A stretch of 37,961 nt of DNA, from assembly GCA_004296145.1 (NCBI GenBank), contig SEBM01000001.1, forward strand, positions 1-37,961, in the 5' to 3' direction. Within the stretch, counting starts at the first letter, position 1, and each line of letters begins with the position of its first letter. This document shows positions 1-7,740 of this stretch, piece after piece. Source of the stretch: Flavobacterium sp. (lineage in GTDB: Bacteria; Bacteroidota; Bacteroidia; Flavobacteriales; Flavobacteriaceae). The notes under the pieces were generated by a model. It saw only the letters and a list, made by a program, of their open reading frames with translations, was not told where the DNA came from and did no database searches. The translations under genes and the position numbers were made by a program.

Positions 1-744
1 GCTGATAACATATAAGATTTTTTGCATTTCAAGGTACAATTTTCTATAGCAGCACACTAATTTATTGTAAATAAAATTGTATGCCATCAATGCCTGCCCG
101 CCAAGGGTTTGCTTAAGTCCTTAACCTTAAAAAAAGGCGAAGGCAGCACATAAACCGCTATCGATCCTACAAAAACCCTCATCATTGTACTTAATGAGGT
201 AAAAATGCGCTTAGCCAAATAGGCCAGCTGTGTTAAGTTGGCAAATAATGAGAATCAATGATAATCCGTGGCCTAAAGCTGAATTAACAAATGATCCATA
301 AGGCAATGGCTTCTACCACCTTAAAAAAAGGCACCTGAATTTCTTCAGGTACCTATCTTCATCATCACAACAGGGTAGATTCTTTTTGCTGCCGAATCTC
401 AGTTTTTTTAATACGCAAAGCCTCCACCTAGAGACCGACTATTAACCCTAATATCTACCTTCTAAAGGCCTAGCTTAGCGAAAGTCTAAGCGCAACAACT
501 ACTGTTGGGCAACCTAAACCGCTATTGTTTAGTGAAATATAGTGCCAAACCCAAAAGATGCTTAATTTTGGTTAAATGGCATAGTGCTCAGTAGCTGTAC
601 GGCAAGAAAATGCCGTTTATGTAGAACTACCTACACGCTTTATTGAGCAATAGTTAAGGGCAATTTATTATTTAAAGTTTAAGGCTTTTGTAAGGCTAGT
701 TGCCTTGAAAAATATCATCAACGAAATTCGCAAATCCAACACCC
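1..744. other. Gene-free left flank
   Basis: I find no convincing coding region here on either strand; all reading frames are short and interrupted. The only clear element is the minus-strand terminator hairpin at 323-353. A weak hairpin (CCTCAT at 177-182 with ATGAGG at 194-199) is also visible. No umuC-like start follows the UmuD-like gene, although umuC is the usual downstream partner of umuD. The stretch could be eroded chromosomal DNA; I cannot identify what it used to encode. Confidence 0.6.
323..353 (-). terminator. Rho-independent terminator, leftward
   Basis: On the minus strand, GGTACCTGAA (344-353) pairs with TTCAGGTGCC (330-339) across a 4-nt loop. Nine of ten pairs are perfect. 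The hairpin is followed directly by a run of seven T. It would end leftward transcripts coming from the UmuD-like gene about 390 bp upstream, or from a lost gene between them. Confidence 0.75.
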
Positions 745-1164
745 TCAATTGTTATGCGGCAAGCAGGTCCAGGTAACGGCACCAACAATGTCTATTTCCT
801 TGCCAGTTATATTCAGGCAAGCTTCAAAATTATTATTTAAGCATAAAAGGGTTTGGCTGCCGCGGATACAGAGCTTGCGGGTTAACCATTCTCCATCAAC
901 ACAACAGACAATGATGCTGCCAGAGCGCACAACTGCGGTTTTATCAACTACGATGATGGAACCCTTGTAAATCCCGAAAAAGCGCATTTGGTCATCATCC
1001 GCTTCGAAATAGAAGGTATTAACAGGATCTTTAACGATTCGCTGCGCAATGTGCAAACGTTTTTGCGCATAGTCTTCGGCAGGACTTACAAAGCCCGAGA
1101 CCTTGCCAGGGTCTGCTAGGGTGTCGATAAATTCATTTCTGGGGATTTCTATCTCGCGTATCAT
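745..1164 (-). CDS. UmuD-like S24 protein with degenerate catalytic dyad
   Basis: 139 aa from the ATG at 1164; a TTG two codons upstream (1170) is the alternative start. Residues 22-40 carry the UmuD arm and cleavage-site region (SGFVSPAEDYAQ, compare GFPSPAADY in E. coli UmuD). The C-terminal beta-rich S24 core follows (GIYKGSIIVVD, then VDGEWLTRKL). UmuD is normally a LexA-fold protein that cleaves itself with a Ser-Lys dyad and then partners UmuC in translesion synthesis. Here the Ser position in the GDSM motif reads DDQM (Gln59), and the Lys position in TVK reads LTR (Arg96), so self-cleavage looks lost. No umuC follows. It may act as a constitutively full-length regulator or polymerase clamp partner, or be a relic; the reading frame is intact. 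The family call is firm, the function is not. Confidence 0.8.
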   Translation of the reverse strand: MIREIEIPRNEFIDTLADPGKVSGFVSPAEDYAQKRLHIAQRIVKDPVNTFYFEADDDQMRFFGIYKGSIIVVDKTAVVRSGSIIVCCVDGEWLTRKLCIRGSQTLLCLNNNFEACLNITGKEIDIVGAVTWTCLPHNN

Positions 1165-1186
1165 AACCAAATATTTTTTACAATAA

Positions 1187-1203
1187 TACTAAAAATATTA
1201 GTA
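1187..1203. promoter_or_regulatory. 17-bp inverted repeat upstream of the umuD-like gene
   Basis: TACTAA (1187-1192) and TTAGTA (1198-1203) form a perfect 6-bp inverted repeat with a 5-bp spacer, 23 bp upstream of the ATG of the UmuD-like gene. The position fits an operator for that gene. Which regulator binds it is not evident. Confidence 0.4.
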
Positions 1204-1208
1204 AAATA

Positions 1209-1230
1209 TTTGTGATTACTTAGTCACAAA
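1209..1230. promoter_or_regulatory. Second inverted repeat upstream of the umuD-like gene
   Basis: TTTGTGA (1209-1215) and TCACAAA (1224-1230) form a perfect 7-bp inverted repeat with an 8-bp spacer. It resembles a CRP-type half-site pair, but a classical CRP site has a 6-bp spacer. Together with the repeat at 1187-1203 it suggests a regulated divergent region. Confidence 0.4.
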
Positions 1231-1284
1231 ATGTTGATTACTCTGTTAAAGTACAAGTACAGTCAAACCAGTTTTGAGCTTTCG

Positions 1285-1327
1285 AAATCGCGATTTATCT
1301 GGAAATCACCAAATACGGTTTCCCGTA
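1285..1327. promoter_or_regulatory. Palindrome pair ahead of the 29-codon ORF
   Basis: AAATCGCGATTT (1285-1296) is a perfect 12-bp palindrome. TACGG (1314-1318) and CCGTA (1323-1327) form a perfect inverted repeat with a 4-bp spacer. Both lie 50-95 bp upstream of the ATG at 1378 and could be operator sites or a 5' leader hairpin. No regulator is assigned. Confidence 0.3.
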
Positions 1328-1377
1328 ATGAATTTTAGAATCTTACTGTTAACTTGGAAAATCTAATTATCATTAAA

Positions 1378-1467
1378 ATGAAAACTAAATATGCTTCTCT
1401 GTTTTTCATTGTTTTATTTGCAATGATGTCAGTCGGTAATTGGCAATACAGTAATCTATCAACTTAA
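1378..1467 (+). CDS. 29-aa signal-peptide-like ORF, possibly a truncated secreted gene
   Basis: The ORF begins MKTKYASLFF, continues with a hydrophobic stretch (residues 7-19) and stops at 1467 after a few polar residues. A basic N-terminus plus a hydrophobic core is the layout of a Bacteroidetes signal peptide, but no mature protein follows. It may be the first 30 codons of a secreted protein cut off when the defence island arrived, since the type I operon starts 230 bp further on. It may also be a genuine tiny peptide. I do not recognise it. Confidence 0.35.
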   Translation: MKTKYASLFFIVLFAMMSVGNWQYSNLST

Positions 1468-1593
1468 CAAGTAGTCGATGCCATGTCTTAAATCTTTTAT
1501 TAAGTGTTAAAAAATAAAACTGCCAGCGTTTTGCAGTAAATAATAATTTATTTTTTTGGTTATCTTACGGCTTTAAGAATCAATTATCTTGAT

Positions 1594-1654
1594 AAATCTA
1601 GTTGTTTAAATGTCAGTTGCTTACGAAAATATATAAACAGGTTAAACTAGATTT
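1594..1654. promoter_or_regulatory. 10-bp inverted repeat in the leader of the type I operon
   Basis: AAATCTAGTT (1594-1603) and AACTAGATTT (1645-1654) are perfect inverted repeats separated by 41 bp, ending 40 bp before the hsdM ATG. The element could be an operator with two half-sites or a long-loop RNA hairpin in the leader. I find no clean TTTG...TAnnTTTG promoter in 1468-1694. The 227-bp gap is the only place for a promoter of the eight-gene operon. Confidence 0.4.
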
Positions 1655-1694
1655 TTAGCAATAATCGTCGTAAAAAGTAAATATTACCCTATTA

Positions 1695-3170
1695 ATGAAA
1701 TTAACAATAGCTCAATTAGAACAATACTTATCAAAAGCCGCATGGATCCTTAAAGGTCCAGTAGATGCTTCTGATTTTAAGGTTTACATATTTCCATTGC
1801 TCTTTTTTAAACGTCTTTCTGATGTTTACGATGAAGAATACCAGCAAGCACTTGCAGAATCGAATGGGGATTTAGAATATGCTTTATTACCAGAGTTTCA
1901 TCGTTTTGAAATACCTGAAGGATGCCACTGGAATAATATAAGGGAAACGACAACAAATGTCGGTCTAGCGATAGAACAAGCCTTTCGTGGGATTGAGCAG
2001 GCTAACCAAGAATTACTTTATGGTATCTTCGGAGATGCTCAATGGAGTAATAAAAACAAGCTGTCTGATAGGTTATTGATTGATTTAATTGAACATTTCT
2101 CTCAATACAATTTATCTAATTCTTTAGTAGATGCGGACATCTTAGGGCAGGCTTACGAATATTTAATTAAGCACTTTGCAGATTTAACGAATAAAAAAGC
2201 TGGTGAATTTTATACACCCCGATCTGTTGTTCACTTATTAGGGCTGATACTCGACCCACATGAAGGCGAAAGTGTTTATGATCCTGCCTGCGGCACAGGT
2301 GGTATGCTTTTAGAATGTGTTAATCATTTACAGGAAAGTAATGAAGATTATAGAACATTAACTTTATATGGACAAGAAAAGAACTTGACATCTAGCTCTA
2401 TTGCAAGGATGAATATGTTTCTGCATGGTATCGAAGATTTTAATATTGTACGTGGAGATACACTTCGTAATCCCGCATTTTTTGTAGCAGATGGCTTAAA
2501 AACGTTTGATTGTGTGATTGCGAATCCTCCTTTCTCTTTAGATGACTGGGGAAGTGAGAATTGGGTTAATGACCCTTATGGAAGAAATATAGCTGGCGTA
2601 CCACCCAAAGGTAATGGTGATATGGCTTGGGTGCAACACATGATTAAATCCATGAATAGTACTGGACGTATGACAGTTGTTTTGCCACATGGTGCACTAT
2701 TTAGAAAAGGAGCCGAAGGAAAAATCCGTGAAGAATTATTGAAACAAGACTTATTGGAAGCAGTAATTGGACTAGGCCCAAATATTTTCTATGGAACACA
2801 GTTAGCAGCTTGTGTTATGGTTTTTAAACAAAACAAATCTGCTGAGAAAAAAGGAAAAGTATTATTCATAGACGGCTCTCAACAAGTAAGAGTTGGAAGA
2901 GCTCAAAATTTTCTAGAACCACACCACGTAAATCAATTATTTGACTGGTATACTAATTTTAATGAGGTAGAAAACTATACCAAAATAGCCTCATTAGAAG
3001 ATATTGCAGAAAATGACTATAACCTAAATATTCCACTTTACGTAGAAAAAATAATAGAAGACAATTTACCATCTGTTGAAGTTGCTTTAGCAGATTTAAA
3101 AACCGCTTGGAATGAAAGTTTAGAAGCAGAAGAAAAGTTTAAAAAAATATTAAATCAATTTATAAATTAA
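1695..3170 (+). CDS. hsdM: Type I restriction-modification DNA methyltransferase subunit M (copy 1)
   Basis: 491 aa. It transfers a methyl group from S-adenosylmethionine to adenine N6 at the site chosen by HsdS. The N-terminal HsdM helical domain (residues 1-150) contains YIFPLLFFKRLSDVYDEE. The methyltransferase core holds motif I DPACGTGG (196-203) and catalytic motif IV NPPF (277-280), so it should be active. It is the first gene of an eight-gene operon, and 6 bp separate it from the next. A second HsdM of nearly equal length lies at 5002-6459 and is clearly homologous along its whole length, yet the two differ at many positions. This is an old duplication with both active sites kept. A mixed M1-M2-S enzyme is possible. 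Confidence 0.93.
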   Translation: MKLTIAQLEQYLSKAAWILKGPVDASDFKVYIFPLLFFKRLSDVYDEEYQQALAESNGDLEYALLPEFHRFEIPEGCHWNNIRETTTNVGLAIEQAFRGIEQANQELLYGIFGDAQWSNKNKLSDRLLIDLIEHFSQYNLSNSLVDADILGQAYEYLIKHFADLTNKKAGEFYTPRSVVHLLGLILDPHEGESVYDPACGTGGMLLECVNHLQESNEDYRTLTLYGQEKNLTSSSIARMNMFLHGIEDFNIVRGDTLRNPAFFVADGLKTFDCVIANPPFSLDDWGSENWVNDPYGRNIAGVPPKGNGDMAWVQHMIKSMNSTGRMTVVLPHGALFRKGAEGKIREELLKQDLLEAVIGLGPNIFYGTQLAACVMVFKQNKSAEKKGKVLFIDGSQQVRVGRAQNFLEPHHVNQLFDWYTNFNEVENYTKIASLEDIAENDYNLNIPLYVEKIIEDNLPSVEVALADLKTAWNESLEAEEKFKKILNQFIN

Positions 3171-3176
3171 CGCAAC

Positions 3177-5000
3177 ATGGCTTACGAAAAACCAATCTCA
3201 ATTAAAGATGCAATAAAATCTATACAAGAGCAAGAATTTATCCTACCTGCAATACAAAGAGAGTTTGTTTGGAATACTACTCAAATTGAGATACTTTTTG
3301 ACTCTATTTTAAGAGACTACCCAATTAGTACTTTCTTGTTTTGGAAAGTTAAGGCTGAAAATGTACAGAAATTTAAGTTCTACAGATTTTTACCGTATTA
3401 CCATCAAAGAGACAAAAAACATAATGAGTTAGCAGAATTATCAGGGGATAAAGATAGATTAGCAGTTCTCGACGGTCAGCAAAGATTGACTTCTTTATAT
3501 CTTGGTCTTAAAGGTAGTTATGCTTATAAGCTTAACAAGTATGGGTGGAAAAGTGATCATGCATTCCCGAAACGTCAGTTATATATTAATTTACTGGAAG
3601 AGGCTGATGGAAATGAAAAACTTTATGATTTCAGGTTCCTCTCAAAAGAAGAATTGGACCATTTATCACAAAAATTTCCAGAGAGATATCATTGGTTTAA
3701 AGTCGGTGATATTTTAGATTTTAATGATTTTCCAGACATATTCTCCTATATAAGCAATAATGGTTTGATGGATACTTCAAAGTTTTCACAATTGCAGGCA
3801 AAATTCGCTTCCGATACACTGGCAAAACTTTTTCAGTGTTTTACTCAAAAAGAATTAATCAACTTTTACTTAGAGAAATCAGAAGAGCTAGATAAGGTGC
3901 TACACATTTTTATTCGAGTAAACAGTGGTGGTACAAAATTGAGCTACTCCGATTTATTACTTTCTATCGCTACTGCGCAATGGAAAGATAAGGATGCAAG
4001 AGAGATCATTCATGGATTTGTAGATAATATAAATAAAATCAACCCTGGATTTAATGTTCATAAAGATTTAGTACTTAAAGCTTGCTTAGTATTGTCAGAT
4101 ATAAATGATATTAAATTCAAAGTTGATAATTTCTCAACTGAAAATATGGCTTTGATAGAACGAGAGTGGGATAACATTTCTGCTGCCTTATATAACACGG
4201 TTCATCTAATTGCATCTTTTGGTTTCAATGACAAAACATTAACAGCTTACAATGCAATTATACCTATTGCTTATTTTTTAAATAAGAATAAAATAGGTGA
4301 TGAAATTTTAAGTAGTTCATCACAAAGTGAAAACAGGAAACTTATCAAAGAGTGGCTATTACGTGCATTGCTTAAGAAGGTATTCGGGGGTTCTCCTGAT
4401 AATCTATATCCAACTTATAGGGATATCATTTCCCAAAATTTAGGACTATTTCCGTTAAGCCAGCTTCGAGAAAAATACAGAAATTCTAATAAATCTTTAA
4501 GTTTTAACGAAGAGGCAATTGACAATTTATTGAATACCCAGTATGGAAGTGCATTTGCATTTATGGTTTTGAGCTTGATTTACCCTTTAAATCATCATTA
4601 CATTTTCCATCAAGATCATATCCACCCTAAAAAGCTATTCACCGATAAAGAGCTTACTTTATTAGGCATGACTGATGAAAACGTGAGAAAAGATTACAAA
4701 AACTCCTTTAATAGCATTGGCAATCTTCAATTAATACAAGAGACTGAAAATTTAGAAAAAAATGCCACGCCATTTAAAACTTGGGTAGAAGGTAGCTATA
4801 AAGATGATGCTCTAGCCAATTACAAAAATCTTCACCTTATACCCATCGATAATGATTTAACGATGGATACTTATTTAGATTTTTATCAAAAAAGAAGAAA
4901 TATATTGAAAGCAAAACTGATGAATTTGGTAGATGTGAAAAATAGTGTCGCCGAAGAATTTTCAGTGGAAGATGAAGTAGAGATAGAAACAATAGACTAA
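3177..5000 (+). CDS. DUF262/DUF1524 protein (GmrSD-like, ParB-fold NTPase plus HNH)
   Basis: 607 aa. The N-terminal DUF262 (ParB/Srx fold) shows LPAIQREFVW (23-32) and DGQQRLTSLYLGL (99-111), the nucleotide-binding motif of GmrS-type proteins. HIFIRVNSGGT follows in mid-protein. The C-terminal DUF1524 has HQDHIHP (around 476-482) and a downstream NSIGNLQL, the His-Asn layout of HNH nucleases. Both halves of GmrSD are therefore on one chain. Known relatives are type IV restriction enzymes cutting DNA with modified cytosines. Here it sits between two hsdM genes (gaps of 6 and 1 bp), so it is probably co-produced with the type I enzyme. It may cover phages that escape by base modification, or be a working part of the complex. 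Confidence 0.88.
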   Translation: MAYEKPISIKDAIKSIQEQEFILPAIQREFVWNTTQIEILFDSILRDYPISTFLFWKVKAENVQKFKFYRFLPYYHQRDKKHNELAELSGDKDRLAVLDGQQRLTSLYLGLKGSYAYKLNKYGWKSDHAFPKRQLYINLLEEADGNEKLYDFRFLSKEELDHLSQKFPERYHWFKVGDILDFNDFPDIFSYISNNGLMDTSKFSQLQAKFASDTLAKLFQCFTQKELINFYLEKSEELDKVLHIFIRVNSGGTKLSYSDLLLSIATAQWKDKDAREIIHGFVDNINKINPGFNVHKDLVLKACLVLSDINDIKFKVDNFSTENMALIEREWDNISAALYNTVHLIASFGFNDKTLTAYNAIIPIAYFLNKNKIGDEILSSSSQSENRKLIKEWLLRALLKKVFGGSPDNLYPTYRDIISQNLGLFPLSQLREKYRNSNKSLSFNEEAIDNLLNTQYGSAFAFMVLSLIYPLNHHYIFHQDHIHPKKLFTDKELTLLGMTDENVRKDYKNSFNSIGNLQLIQETENLEKNATPFKTWVEGSYKDDALANYKNLHLIPIDNDLTMDTYLDFYQKRRNILKAKLMNLVDVKNSVAEEFSVEDEVEIETID

Positions 5001-5001
5001 A

Positions 5002-6459
5002 ATGACCCAACAACAATTAGAAAAATATCTCTGGGGTGCTGCAAAAGTATTACGTGGTACCATTGATGCCGGAGATTATAAACAATACATTTTCCCACTT
5101 TTGTTTTTTAAACGAATATGCGACGTGTATGATGAAGAGTTTGTAAAAGCATTACATGAAAGTAATGGTGATTTGGAATATGCAGCTTTTGCTGAACACC
5201 ATCATTTTATAGTTCCAAAAGAAGCCCATTGGGACACGGCAAGAGAAACCACCACCAATGTGGGTATTGCCATACAAAACTCGATGCGTGAAATTGAAAA
5301 GGCCAACCCTGACACGCTTTATGGTATTTTTGGTGATGCTAGCTGGACAAATAAAGACCGACTTTCTGATGCTACACTCATTAATTTGATTGAACACTTC
5401 TCACAGCATAAACTTAATCTAAGTACAGTTGCCGATGATAAATTGGGCAATGCTTATGAGTATTTGATCAAAGAATTTGCAGATGATAGCGGGCACACTG
5501 CTGCAGAGTTCTATACCAACCGTACAGTGGTAAAATTGATGACTATGATCATGGATCCACAGCCCGGAGAAAGCGTGTATGACCCTACCTGCGGCTCAGG
5601 CGGATTACTATTAAACTGTGCCTTGCATCTGAGAGATGAAGGCAAGGAATACCGCACTTTGAAATTATACGGACAAGAAATAAATTTGATTACCTCTGCC
5701 ATTGCCCGTATGAATATGTTTATGCATGGCATTGAAGAGTTTAGCATTGTACGTGGAGACACTTTAGCACAACCAGCTTTTTTAGAAAACGATACACTCA
5801 AAAAGTTCAATGTAATTTTAGCCAATCCACCTTATTCTATCAAAGCTTGGGACCGTAAAGGATTTGAAAATGACCCTTACGGCAGAAATATTTGGGGTAC
5901 ACCGCCACAAGGTTGTGCAGATTATGCGTTTCAGCAACACATCCACAAAAGCTTAGATAATAAAAATGGCCGCTACGCAATACTTTGGCCTCATGGGATT
6001 TTATTTCGAGACATGGAAGCAGAAATGAGAAGAAAGATGATTTCCGAAGACCAGATTGAAGCTGTAATCGGTCTAGGTGCAAATCTTTTTTACAACTCTC
6101 CAATGGAAGCTATGATTTTGGTTGGAAACACAAATAAGCCTAAAGATAGAAAAGGAAAGGTCCTGTTTGTTAACGGTAAGCATGATGTTATTGATAATAA
6201 AGGCTTAGCATACCTAACTAAAGAGCATATCAATAAACTTTATTCTACATTTAAAGGATTCAAAGACATACCTCACTATGCAAATGTTGCTACCCTTGAA
6301 GAAATTTTAGAATTTGATGGAAATATGAATATCAACTTTTATGTAAAAGTTGATAAAGGAGAAGAAGCAATCTCTTTTGAAGAAGCATATAACAATTGGA
6401 ATACTTCAAGTGAAAAATTGAAACATTCGATGACTAATCTGTTTGAAGTATTAAAATAA
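5002..6459 (+). CDS. hsdM: Type I restriction-modification DNA methyltransferase subunit M (copy 2)
   Basis: 485 aa adenine-N6 methyltransferase subunit. Motif I is DPTCGSGG (194-201) and motif IV is NPPY (275-278). The HsdM N-terminal domain has YIFPLLFFKRICDVYDEE. It starts 1 bp after the stop of the DUF262 gene, and its TAA overlaps the ATG of hsdS (TAATG). That coupling makes this copy the more likely direct partner of HsdS. It parallels copy 1 at 1695-3170 in length and motif order. A standard type I enzyme needs only one M type, so the pair is unusual. Confidence 0.93.
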   Translation: MTQQQLEKYLWGAAKVLRGTIDAGDYKQYIFPLLFFKRICDVYDEEFVKALHESNGDLEYAAFAEHHHFIVPKEAHWDTARETTTNVGIAIQNSMREIEKANPDTLYGIFGDASWTNKDRLSDATLINLIEHFSQHKLNLSTVADDKLGNAYEYLIKEFADDSGHTAAEFYTNRTVVKLMTMIMDPQPGESVYDPTCGSGGLLLNCALHLRDEGKEYRTLKLYGQEINLITSAIARMNMFMHGIEEFSIVRGDTLAQPAFLENDTLKKFNVILANPPYSIKAWDRKGFENDPYGRNIWGTPPQGCADYAFQQHIHKSLDNKNGRYAILWPHGILFRDMEAEMRRKMISEDQIEAVIGLGANLFYNSPMEAMILVGNTNKPKDRKGKVLFVNGKHDVIDNKGLAYLTKEHINKLYSTFKGFKDIPHYANVATLEEILEFDGNMNINFYVKVDKGEEAISFEEAYNNWNTSSEKLKHSMTNLFEVLK

Positions 6460-7730
6460 TGGAAGATATATTAGAAAGTACTATTCAGTCATTTAAACTT
6501 GACAAAAGTAATTGGACTAAAGTTAAATTTGGATCAGTTGCTATACAACAAAAAAAATCAGTTGATAGAGAAAAAACGGATTTGACTTTCTATGTTAAAG
6601 GAGAACATATGGGTTCTCAAGATTTACATCTGCGTGAATGGGGAGAATTGAAAGATGAGTACCTAGGGCCAGCATTTATAAGATATTTTGAAAAAGACGA
6701 TATACTTTATGGTTCAAGAAGAACTTATTTAAGAAAAGTTGTTATAGCCCCATTTGAAGGTATTACATCAAATACAACATTAGTAATAAAGGCAAATGAA
6801 AAAATTATTGATAAGCTTTTTTTACCTTTTGTAATGATGTCAGAAGGTTTTACAGACCATTCAATAAAGAACTCAAAAGGTTCTGTTAATCCATACATAA
6901 ATTGGAAAGACCTTGCAAACTATGAATTCCTCCTGCCGCCCAAGGAAGAACAACGCCGTTTAGCAGAATTACTTTGGACATTAGATGAAGTAATTGAAAA
7001 GGAGAAATTCTTGAAAAGACAGGCTAATATGCAGTATGAAGTTGCAAAAAGTAGATTAGTATTAGAAGGTTTTAAAAATGAAACCACATTCAATAACTTA
7101 ATTAAAAGTGAAGTAGCGAATGGATGGAAGGTTACTACAGTTGGCAAGTTATTGTCTGAAAAGTACATTATGAAAATTCAAGATGGCAACCATGGCGAGC
7201 TTCATCCAAAATCGTCAGATTATGTTCCTATTGGAATACCATTTATAATGGCCAATACTTTAGTAGATGGAATCATTGATTTAGAGAAATCTATGAAGCT
7301 TCCAGAAGATATTACAAATAAATTGAGAATTGGATTTTCTTATTCAGGAGATGTATTGTTAAGCCATAAGGGAACAGTAGGTCAAGTTGCACTGGTCCCT
7401 GATAAAATTGAATATCCATATTTGATGCTCACTCCTCAAGTAACTTTCTATAGAACAAACCCTGAAAAACTATTAAACAAGTTTTTATATTACGTCTTTA
7501 ATGCTAAATATTTCCAAAATCAAATTACAAGATTAAGCTCACAATCAACAAGAGCCTATGTTGGCATCACCTCCCAAAGAGATTTTAAATTAGCAATTCC
7601 CAATTCAATTGCCGAACAGATTGAAATTGTAAACATTTTGAGCTTAATAGAAAATAATCGAAAAGATATAGATCAAAAAATCTTCACTTCCCAATCCCTT
7701 CAAAAAAGTCTCATCAACCAAATATTTTAA
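6459..7730 (+). CDS. hsdS: Type I restriction-modification specificity subunit S
   Basis: 423 aa. HsdS reads the bipartite DNA target and holds two HsdM subunits. It shows the usual two-fold layout: target recognition domain 1 (about 18-160), a conserved helical spacer starting LLPPKEEQRRLAELL (158-172), target recognition domain 2 (about 222-395) and a second shorter helix at the C-terminus. The two halves end in matching phrases (PPKEEQRRLAELL and NSIAEQIEIVNIL). The length is typical. I see no inverted repeats or extra hsdS fragments that would point to phase-variable shuffling. The specificity cannot be read from sequence. It overlaps hsdM copy 2 by one base, and a 10-bp gap leads to the next gene. 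Confidence 0.92.
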   Translation: MEDILESTIQSFKLDKSNWTKVKFGSVAIQQKKSVDREKTDLTFYVKGEHMGSQDLHLREWGELKDEYLGPAFIRYFEKDDILYGSRRTYLRKVVIAPFEGITSNTTLVIKANEKIIDKLFLPFVMMSEGFTDHSIKNSKGSVNPYINWKDLANYEFLLPPKEEQRRLAELLWTLDEVIEKEKFLKRQANMQYEVAKSRLVLEGFKNETTFNNLIKSEVANGWKVTTVGKLLSEKYIMKIQDGNHGELHPKSSDYVPIGIPFIMANTLVDGIIDLEKSMKLPEDITNKLRIGFSYSGDVLLSHKGTVGQVALVPDKIEYPYLMLTPQVTFYRTNPEKLLNKFLYYVFNAKYFQNQITRLSSQSTRAYVGITSQRDFKLAIPNSIAEQIEIVNILSLIENNRKDIDQKIFTSQSLQKSLINQIF

Positions 7731-7740
7731 TTAATAAATC

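Noticed and set aside
749..970. Plus-strand ORF of 73 codons
   Set aside because: It lies entirely opposite the UmuD-like gene, whose family motifs are clear; it is a shadow frame.
1209..1230. Calling the TTTGTGA/TCACAAA repeat a CRP site
   Set aside because: The spacer between TGTGA and TCACA is 8 bp, not 6, so only a neutral operator-like label is justified.
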